Positions 57,669 to 64,000 of a DNA stretch of 64,000 bases are shown here, piece after piece. Position 1 is the stretch's first letter, and each line of letters opens with the position of its first letter. The notes beneath the pieces are model-generated. The model saw only the letters and a list, made by a program, of their open reading frames with translations, made no database searches and was not told where the DNA came from. The translations under genes were made by a program, and so were the position numbers. The stretch is from CADEED01 sp963842515 (GTDB lineage Bacteria; Pseudomonadota; Gammaproteobacteria; Steroidobacterales; Steroidobacteraceae): NCBI GenBank assembly GCA_963842515.1, contig CAWJGO010000001.1:868001-932000 (forward strand), read 5' to 3'.

Positions 57669-59689
57669 ACCTTGGACATCGCCTCGCGCATGATCGCCGG
57701 GTGCACGGCGACCGCGCGGTTCTTCTCCGTATCGAACCAGTAGGCGCCCGAGATCGAGTGGATGTTGCCATCGAACAGCAGGCCGACGATTTCCGCCTTC
57801 GTATTGATGGCCGCGCTGCCGGAGTTGCCGCCGACGATGTCGTTGTTGGTGGTGAAGTTGAACAGCGTGTTCATGTCGAGCCTGTCCTTCGCGCGCTGCC
57901 AACTGTCCGGAATGCGAAACGGATCGTCGCCGGTGGCGCGCTCGAAGGCGCGTGACAGGCGCGTGAACGGCCCGACGGGCTTGCCGTTCTCGTTCCAGCC
58001 CTGCACCGTGCCCCAGTTGACGCGCAGCGTGAAGGTGGCGTCCGGGTACACGCTCGTGCCGAATGCGGCGAAACGCGCCTTGGCAAGGCGCTCGGTAGCG
58101 GAGCGCAGCGGCGCCTCGACGCCATCCTCGTAGGCTTTGCGCACTGCGCGAGCGTCAGGATCGACGGCGCGCGCGAGAACGATCATCGGATCGTTCGACG
58201 CGGCGATGGCCGCGGCGCCGCCTTTCCACAACTGCAGGCGCACCGCCGGATCGCCAAGCTTGGTCTCGTTCACCAACCGCTTGGCGAGTGCAGCCGGGGA
58301 TTCCTTCGACAAGAGCTTGCGCACCACGGGGTGATCGGGGCCCAGCCACTCGCGCATGCGCTCGAGGCTGTTGTCGAGGCGCAGCTCTTCGAGCTCCGGA
58401 TAGACAGGCACTCGCGCGCCCATCTGTTGCTCGATTCGCGGCAGCGCGGCGTCGGTGTATTCGCGGAATCGCTCCGAGTTCGGCTTCTCGCGCTCGGCGG
58501 CGCCGCGCACCAGCGCGCGTGCGAAAGCGACCAGGCGCCCCTGGAAGCCGGCACCGGCCTCGAGATAGGTGTACTGCTCGAACAACGCCCGCTCGGCGGT
58601 CAGCGCGCCTTCGATGTCATGCCACGGATCGCCAAGGCTCTTTTTGAGCGTGGCGTCGCTGGCGATGGCCTTTTGCAGCGCTGCCTCTTCCGCGGCTTTG
58701 CGCGCGAGCAGCGAGTCATCGTTCAGCGCGTCCACCATCTTGCGCCGCACTTTGATGAAGTTCTGGATGAAGTTGAGCAGGTCGGCGCTGATACGCTCGT
58801 TCTGCGGATCCTCGAGCGAAAACTGGATGAGCCGTCCGCGGATTTCCGCATTGCGCAGCAACCATTGCGGCAGGTCGAGGCTGCGCTGTTGTTTGAGCTG
58901 CGCCAGTGTCAGCAGACGATCGGTAGCACCGGGGAAACCGGAGACGAATACCGCGTCGCCGGCCGACGGCCCCGAAAAATTGAACCTCAGGAAGTCGGGC
59001 GACCTCGCCGGTTTACCGTCTTCGTAAATGCGCAGGATTCCCATGTCGAGGCACCAGCGCGGAAACTGGAAATTGTCGGGATCACCGCCGAAAGAGGCAA
59101 TGCTGTCCTCGGGTGCAAACACCATGCGCACGTCGGTGTATCGCTTGTACTTGTAGAGCCAGTACTGGCCGCCCTGGTACAAGGTGACCGTCTGGCATTT
59201 CTGCGGCGCGTGTCGTTTCTCGCAGTCGGCCTCGATCTGCGTGAGCGTGGCCTTGCGCACATCGTTGGCTGCCATCTCATCCTTGCCGGCAATGGCGGCG
59301 CTCACCTTCGCGGTGATGTCTTCCATGCCGACGAGCACGTCGGCCACCTGCGTCTGACACTTCTTTTCGTCGCCGCGTGTCTTGGCGAGGTAGCCCTCGT
59401 CGACCAGGCTCTTCTCTTTCGAAGACAGCTCCGCCAGGCAGGATTCCACGCAGTGATGGTTGGTGAGCATCAACCCTTCGTTCGATACGAAGGTTGCCGT
59501 GCAGTTGGCGAGCCGCACCGTGGCCAGGCGCACGCGATCGAGCCAGGCCTGGTCGATTTTGGTTTTCAATGCGGTATTGGCCTTGGCGAACGGGAAGCCA
59601 TGAACCGGCCACATGCCCTCGTCGGCGCGCGCGGCGGAACACAGGAACACCATCAGTGCGGCGGCCGCGGCGCAGGCGAATCGTGTCAT
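57626..59689 (-). CDS. S46 family dipeptidyl peptidase (DPP7/DPP11-like)
   Basis: 687 residues with a signal peptide (ACAAAAALMVFLCSAARA). The chymotrypsin-like triad has His in LMLTNHHCVESC, Asp near ASFGGDPDNFQFP and Ser in DIVGGNSGSAAIN. A large helical lid region lies between the two halves. These enzymes remove dipeptides in the periplasm and let bacteria live on peptides. Whether it prefers acidic (DPP11) or hydrophobic (DPP7) residues depends on the S1 pocket, which I cannot fix by eye. Confidence 0.92.
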   Translation of the reverse strand: MTRFACAAAAALMVFLCSAARADEGMWPVHGFPFAKANTALKTKIDQAWLDRVRLATVRLANCTATFVSNEGLMLTNHHCVESCLAELSSKEKSLVDEGYLAKTRGDEKKCQTQVADVLVGMEDITAKVSAAIAGKDEMAANDVRKATLTQIEADCEKRHAPQKCQTVTLYQGGQYWLYKYKRYTDVRMVFAPEDSIASFGGDPDNFQFPRWCLDMGILRIYEDGKPARSPDFLRFNFSGPSAGDAVFVSGFPGATDRLLTLAQLKQQRSLDLPQWLLRNAEIRGRLIQFSLEDPQNERISADLLNFIQNFIKVRRKMVDALNDDSLLARKAAEEAALQKAIASDATLKKSLGDPWHDIEGALTAERALFEQYTYLEAGAGFQGRLVAFARALVRGAAEREKPNSERFREYTDAALPRIEQQMGARVPVYPELEELRLDNSLERMREWLGPDHPVVRKLLSKESPAALAKRLVNETKLGDPAVRLQLWKGGAAAIAASNDPMIVLARAVDPDARAVRKAYEDGVEAPLRSATERLAKARFAAFGTSVYPDATFTLRVNWGTVQGWNENGKPVGPFTRLSRAFERATGDDPFRIPDSWQRAKDRLDMNTLFNFTTNNDIVGGNSGSAAINTKAEIVGLLFDGNIHSISGAYWFDTEKNRAVAVHPAIMREAMSKVYGADALLAELTSK

Positions 59690-59830
59690 GGAAGAAACTC
59701 CGGAAAAGTTTTATGCCGCGCGCGCGGCCGATGGACCGATTATCGCCACAATTTTCACCGCACGAGTGCCCGGAATAACCCGCCGGGCGCTCGCTTCGGC
59801 GCGGCGCGCGGCGTGGCATGATCGGCTGCC

Positions 59831-61135
59831 GTGAATCACCCGCCTGGCCCGATACCAACCGCGCGCCGACTCGGCGGCATCACGCTCGCGCCGGGGTATC
59901 TGCCACGGCACGCGATTGCCTATCTATACGCGGCGTTCATCACGATTGGCCTTCTTGCGTTCGTGAGCTACATGCAGCCGTACCTGCTCACCGTGAACCT
60001 CGGGTTACCGGCGGAGCAGCAGGGTCGCACGATATCTGCGCTCAACATCGCCAATGAGTTGCTGGCGTTGTGCCTGGTGGCGCCGTTCGGCGCGCTGGCC
60101 GACAAGATCGGACGCCGCTCCGTCTATGCCTTTGGCCTGTTGTGGCTGGCTGCCGGGTTCCTGCTCTACCCCACGGCGCGCACCTTGCCGCAACTCACCG
60201 GCTGCGCGCTGTTCTTCTCCGTGGGAGTCGCCGCCATCGGCACCATGCTAGGAACGGTGCTTGCCGATACCGCCGCCGAAACGTCGCGCGGCCGGCTGGT
60301 GGGCCTCACGGGATTCTTTCAGGGTCTCGGTGCAGCGACGCTGGTGGTGGCGCTCGGCAGGGCGCCCAAGCGTCTGACTGACGCCGGGTTCGATGAGCTG
60401 GCCGCCGGCCGCATCACGTTATGGGCGGCTGCCGCGCTGTGCGCGGTGTCGGCGGTGATCGTATTCGCGGGCCTCAAGCGCGGCACGCCGAGCGAGCGGG
60501 CGCCATCCCTGCCGCTGCGGCAAATCATCGCCGGCGGAGCCGCCGCCGCGCGGCGCAACCCGCGCCTCTGGTTTGCCTGCCTGCTGCAGTTCGGCTCGTT
60601 CGGCGATCGGGTGGTGCTCGGCACTTTCCTGACATTGCGTCTTCAACAGGCGTGGGTGGAGCGCGATCTCAGCATGGCCGAAGCCGCCGCGCGCGCGCGG
60701 CTGCCGTTCGTCGCGGCGATGGTGGCCGGTCTCGCCACGGCGCTCATCGTCGGCTGGCTGCTCGATCGGGTGGACCGGCTGGTGGTCGGAGTGAGCGCCA
60801 TGGCGCTGGCGGCGGTCGCTTACCTGCTTTGCGGTTTCGTCGATGACCCCACGCAGGGATTGCTGCTCGCGGCAGTGGCTGCCTTGTTGGGCATGGGGCA
60901 GATCGCGGCCATCATCGCCGGACAGACGCTGCTGGGGCAGGAGGCGCCGCGCGACGTGCGCGGCGCGGTGTTCGGTCTCGCCGGGATCTGCGCCTCGGCG
61001 GGAATCCTGTTCACCAATGGGCTCGGCGGCTGGCTCTACGATTCAGTCTCGAAGGGTGGGCCGTTCTTCCTGCTCGCCGGCGTGAATTTCGCGATCTTTC
61101 TTTTCGGGCTGAGCCTAGTTAGTCGACGGCACTGA
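59831..61135 (+). CDS. Major facilitator superfamily transporter
   Basis: 434 residues from GTG at 59831, with 12 predicted membrane helices. The MFS loop motif between helices 2 and 3 is seen as GALADKIGRRSVYA, and its second-half equivalent as GWLLDRVDRL. The substrate is not evident. Upstream, 59690-59830 holds no gene. The stop overlaps that of the convergent VOC gene by 17 bp. Confidence 0.88.
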   Translation: MNHPPGPIPTARRLGGITLAPGYLPRHAIAYLYAAFITIGLLAFVSYMQPYLLTVNLGLPAEQQGRTISALNIANELLALCLVAPFGALADKIGRRSVYAFGLLWLAAGFLLYPTARTLPQLTGCALFFSVGVAAIGTMLGTVLADTAAETSRGRLVGLTGFFQGLGAATLVVALGRAPKRLTDAGFDELAAGRITLWAAAALCAVSAVIVFAGLKRGTPSERAPSLPLRQIIAGGAAAARRNPRLWFACLLQFGSFGDRVVLGTFLTLRLQQAWVERDLSMAEAAARARLPFVAAMVAGLATALIVGWLLDRVDRLVVGVSAMALAAVAYLLCGFVDDPTQGLLLAAVAALLGMGQIAAIIAGQTLLGQEAPRDVRGAVFGLAGICASAGILFTNGLGGWLYDSVSKGGPFFLLAGVNFAIFLFGLSLVSRRH

Positions 61136-61838
61136 TCAACAGAAGCGCCGTACCCTCCGGCGCGCGCAGCAACGCACCGTGGCGCGGATCGAGACCGCGC
61201 GGCAAATCATCGGACATCGCCACGTCGAGCGAACGCAGGCGTTCGATGCGTTCGCCCATGTCGGCCGCCGCGAATACCAGCATGGGTTGGTCCAGCGTGC
61301 GCGGTCGATGCACCGCCAGGTCGACGTGATCGCTGGTCATCGACATGCGCAGGTACGGTGCGTCCGTTTCACCCAAGGCGACGAAACCGAGAGGCTCCCA
61401 GAACTCGCGCATCGGTGCGAATTCCGCTGCGGGAATGCTGAATTCCGCGAAGTCGCCGCACAACGAGCTCTCGCTTCGTTCGCGTTCGCTCGCGAAATGC
61501 GTCGGCGCTTCCTGCACGCGGACCGGCTGGCCGGAAGGATCGAGGAACCCGACTTCGTTGAAGGCGTCTTCGCCGACGCGCTTCCACGCCATCTCGACAC
61601 CGTGCTTTTCGATGGCATGCGCGTGGTGCGCAACGCCGGGGTGCACGTAGGTGATGGTCGGTGACGGGAATTTGAACTGGTGGAGGCCGAGATACAGGCG
61701 GCCGTCGGTCATCACGCCGTAGGGATGCGGCCACGTGTCGGTGGTACCGCAAGGGCTGAATCCGAGTCGTTCGTAGAAGGCCACCGAGCCGGCGATGTCC
61801 GCCGTTTCGATGCTGATTTCGTGAAACTTTCCTAGCAC
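61119..61838 (-). CDS. Two-domain VOC-family protein
   Basis: 239 residues with two VOC modules. The first begins FHEISIETADIAGSVAFYERLG, the second AEFSIPAAEFAPMREFWEPL. Related two-module proteins are glyoxalases or extradiol-type dioxygenases; some lack metal. The reaction here is unknown. Single gene facing the MFS transporter. Confidence 0.82.
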   Translation of the reverse strand: MLGKFHEISIETADIAGSVAFYERLGFSPCGTTDTWPHPYGVMTDGRLYLGLHQFKFPSPTITYVHPGVAHHAHAIEKHGVEMAWKRVGEDAFNEVGFLDPSGQPVRVQEAPTHFASERERSESSLCGDFAEFSIPAAEFAPMREFWEPLGFVALGETDAPYLRMSMTSDHVDLAVHRPRTLDQPMLVFAAADMGERIERLRSLDVAMSDDLPRGLDPRHGALLRAPEGTALLLISAVD

Positions 61839-61890
61839 TGGCGCCGGAGTCTACGCATCTTGCCGCACGCTGCCTACGTGCATTCAGCGG

Positions 61891-63345
61891 TCAGATGCCG
61901 CCCACGCAGATGTACTTGAGCTCGGTGAATTCCAGGATGCCGTATCTGGAACCTTCCCGCCCGATGCCGCTTTCCTTGACGCCGCCGAATGGCGCGACTT
62001 CGGTGGAGATGAGCCCGGTGTTCAATCCCACGATGCCGTACTCGAGCGCTTCGGTGACGCGCCAGGAGCGCGCGAGGTCGCGCGTGTACACGTAGGCCGC
62101 GAGTCCGAACTCGGTGTCATTGGCCAGCTTCACGGCTTCCTCTTCCGTTTCCACGCGGAACAGCGGCGCCACCGGTCCGAACGTCTCCTCGCGAGCCAGT
62201 ATCATGCTGCTGCTGACGTTGGTCAGCACCGTCGGCTCGTAAAATGTGCCGCCGAGCGTGTGGCGCTTGCCGCCGGTGACCACTGTCGCGCCCTTTGCCT
62301 TCGCATCGGCGATGTGGGTTTCGACCTTGGCCAGCGCCTTGGCGTCGATCAGCGGTCCCTGGTCGGTCTCACCTTTCAAACCATCACCGACGCGCAGCTT
62401 GCCGACCGCCTCTGCCAGTTTGTGCGTGAAGGCGTCGTAAACCCCCGACTGCACGATGAATCGGTTGGCGCACACACAGGTCTGGCCGGTGTTGCGGTAC
62501 TTGCTCTGGATTGCGCCCGTGACGGCAGCGTCCAGATCGGCGTCGTCGAGCACCAGGAACGGCGCGTTGCCGCCGAGCTCGAGCGCCACCTTCTTCACCG
62601 TGCCCGCGCATTGCGCCATGAGTAGTTTGCCCACGGCCGTCGAACCGGTGAACGACAGCTTGCGCACCTTTGCATTGCCGGTGAACTCGCCGCCGATGGC
62701 TACCGCCTCGCCGGTCACCACGTTGAACACGCCGGCGGGAATGCCGGCGCGCACGCCAAGCTCGGCCATCGCCAGCGCAGAGAACGGCGTCTGTGGCGCG
62801 GGTTTCACCACGATCGGACAGCCGGCGGCGATGGCAGGACCTGCCTTGCGCGTGATCATCGCCGCGGGAAAATTCCACGGCGTGATGGCGGTGACCACGC
62901 CGATCGGCTGGCGCAGCACCATGATGCGTTTGTCGGCCTGGTGGCCGGGAATGATGTCCCCGTAGACGCGCTTGCCTTCCTCGGCGAACCACTCGATGAA
63001 CGAGGCGGCGTAGGCGATCTCGCCCTTGGACTCTGCCAACGGCTTGCCCTGCTCGGCGGTCATGATGACCGCGAGGTCGTCGACATTGGCCATCATGAGA
63101 TCGAACCACTTGCGCATGATCCTGGCGCGCTCGCCCGCGGTTTTCCTGGCCCACGCCGGCATGGCCGCATGCGCGGCGTCGATGGCGCGGCGCGTCTCGG
63201 CCGCCCCCATGAGCGGCACCGTGCCCAGCAGCTCGCCATTGGCGGGATTGCGGATCTCGGTAGTTAGCCCGGAATCGGCGGGCGACCACTGTCCGGCGAT
63301 CAGGCAGCGGTCCTTCCACAACGAGCGGTCATTGAGCTTGATCAT
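61891..63345 (-). CDS. gabD: NAD(P)-dependent succinate-semialdehyde-type dehydrogenase
   Basis: 484 residues. Aldehyde dehydrogenase fold: TPWNFPAAMITRKAGPAIAAG (cofactor), FTGSTAVGKLL, LELGGNAPFLVLDDAD (general base Glu) and GQTCVCANRFIVQ with the catalytic Cys. The GabD subgroup is the best match by overall pattern; other semialdehydes are possible. ATG at 63345 overlaps the preceding hydrolase stop (ATGA). Confidence 0.9.
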   Translation of the reverse strand: MIKLNDRSLWKDRCLIAGQWSPADSGLTTEIRNPANGELLGTVPLMGAAETRRAIDAAHAAMPAWARKTAGERARIMRKWFDLMMANVDDLAVIMTAEQGKPLAESKGEIAYAASFIEWFAEEGKRVYGDIIPGHQADKRIMVLRQPIGVVTAITPWNFPAAMITRKAGPAIAAGCPIVVKPAPQTPFSALAMAELGVRAGIPAGVFNVVTGEAVAIGGEFTGNAKVRKLSFTGSTAVGKLLMAQCAGTVKKVALELGGNAPFLVLDDADLDAAVTGAIQSKYRNTGQTCVCANRFIVQSGVYDAFTHKLAEAVGKLRVGDGLKGETDQGPLIDAKALAKVETHIADAKAKGATVVTGGKRHTLGGTFYEPTVLTNVSSSMILAREETFGPVAPLFRVETEEEAVKLANDTEFGLAAYVYTRDLARSWRVTEALEYGIVGLNTGLISTEVAPFGGVKESGIGREGSRYGILEFTELKYICVGGI

Positions 63346-64000
63346 TTGCGTTCCAATTGCGCGTCGAGAAATTGCAGCGAGCGCTCGCGCGCGAGCGCGG
63401 CGCTGGCCGCATCGTACGAGCCGCGTTCGTCGCAGTTGAAGCCGTGATCGGCCGGATAAAGGTGAAATACGCCGTTGTGATCCACGGTGCGTATTTTTTC
63501 CACGTCGGTCAGCGGAATGTACGGGTCACGTTCGCCGAAGTGATACATGACCGGCCGGCGCGGTGGCTTCGCGAGGTGATCCTTGATCTGCCCACCATAA
63601 TAGGAGACCGCGCAGGTTACCGGCAGGTCGCAGGCCGCGACGTAGGCGAGCGTTCCACCCCAGCAATACCCCACCACGGCCACGCGCCCGGCATGTTTGA
63701 CGACGTTGATGGACGAGTTGAGGTCGACGAGAGTTTTTTCCAGAGGGATCTGCAGCCGGTAGCCACGGCCTTCCTGGGTTTCGGCCTCGCTGTAGCCGAG
63801 CTCGATGCCGCGGCGGATGCGATCGAAGAGGCATGGCGCGATCGTGACGTAGCCGGCCGCGGCGTAGCCATCGGCGACGGCGCGGATGTGGCGGTTGACG
63901 CCGAAGATCTCCTGCGCGATCACCACGGCGCCGCGCGCCGGTCCGCTGGGCGCGGCCAGCCAGGCGTTGAATTCATGGCCATCGCGCGCCATCAGCGTGG
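63342..64000 (-). CDS. Dienelactone hydrolase family protein, 5' end outside window
   Basis: At least 219 residues. The alpha/beta hydrolase core has GAVVIAQEIFGVNRHIRAVADGY, the nucleophile Cys in VVGYCWGGTLAYVAA, an Asp in FGERDPYIPLTDVEKI and His in FHLYPADHGFNCDE, which is the dienelactone hydrolase triad. The sequence upstream of the ATG at 63992 is still in frame and reads TLMARDGHEFNAWL, as in the family, so the true start is probably beyond the window. Coupled to gabD. Confidence 0.88.
   Translation of the reverse strand, partial: TLMARDGHEFNAWLAAPSGPARGAVVIAQEIFGVNRHIRAVADGYAAAGYVTIAPCLFDRIRRGIELGYSEAETQEGRGYRLQIPLEKTLVDLNSSINVVKHAGRVAVVGYCWGGTLAYVAACDLPVTCAVSYYGGQIKDHLAKPPRRPVMYHFGERDPYIPLTDVEKIRTVDHNGVFHLYPADHGFNCDERGSYDAASAALARERSLQFLDAQLERK

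Noticed and set aside
58331..59821. A 496-codon plus-strand open frame opposite the S46 peptidase.
   Set aside because: Shadow of a clear S46 protein; no domain, no ribosome site.
31789..63266. Repeated GGTAGTTAG-type words at 31791, 37486, 41066, 56292 and 63258.
   Set aside because: The copies at 37486 and 41066 come from the duplicated segment, others fall in unrelated coding contexts (for example ATG ACT AAC TAC in the YceI gene). No consistent position.

Overview
The window is 64 kb of high-GC, densely coding DNA from a gammaproteobacterial chromosome. The gene order topA-smg-dprA / LysM lipoprotein / def-fmt-rsmB-DUF4390-ntrYX, together with a DUF3106 sigma-factor cluster, an S46 peptidase and many ECF sigma factors, points to the Xanthomonadales/Nevskiales side of the class, probably a Steroidobacter-like soil or water bacterium. 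This placement is an inference from gene content and order; there is no rRNA in the window to test it. I saw no tRNA, CRISPR array, transposase or prophage gene.

Layout. 1-13.6 kb is housekeeping: a partial TIM-barrel isomerase, DNA topoisomerase I, Smg, DprA, a LysM lipoprotein, peptide deformylase, methionyl-tRNA formyltransferase, RsmB, DUF4390 and an NtrYX-like two-component pair whose regulator has lost the sigma-54 contact loop. 13.6-18.7 kb holds a CapA-like phosphoesterase, a SPOR protein, argS (one frameshift), a secreted EF-hand protein and a low-complexity secreted protein. 18.8-21.3 kb is a secreted subtilase facing an ECF sigma/anti-sigma pair. priA follows, with a cluster of DnaA-box-like sites at its start, then a sigma factor with three small coupled genes ending in DUF3106. 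25.5-30.3 kb carries a cupin, a YqhA membrane protein, the three-gene transhydrogenase operon pntAa-pntAb-pntB and an HNH protein.

30.3-44.4 kb is the most unusual part. It is a one-direction (minus strand) block of three tandem CHAT-protease/TPR lipoproteins, a small secreted protein, a second subtilase, an ECF sigma factor with a hydrophobic tail, and a membrane anti-sigma. All three CHAT genes carry the same roughly 135-bp upstream block at a fixed distance from the start codon. I read this as a possible self-regulated cell-envelope protease system. The middle CHAT gene is a mosaic of its two neighbours and is full of single-base indels. The other frameshifts in the window (argS, DUF3106, subtilase 2, CHAT1) each become open over full length if one or a few single inserted bases are removed, which looks more like uncorrected long-read error than gene decay.

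44.6-64 kb is metabolic and envelope genes: a possible haem-oxygenase-fold protein, a 5'-3' exonuclease, a secreted DSSGD-repeat solenoid, acetyl-CoA synthetase with a histone-H1-like tail, a hemolysin III family protein, a glycerophosphodiester phosphodiesterase, an acetyl-CoA hydrolase/transferase family protein, two cupin or VOC small-molecule proteins, a YceI/cytochrome b561 pair plus a second YceI lipoprotein, an S46 dipeptidyl peptidase, an MFS transporter, a succinate-semialdehyde-type dehydrogenase and a dienelactone hydrolase cut by the window end.
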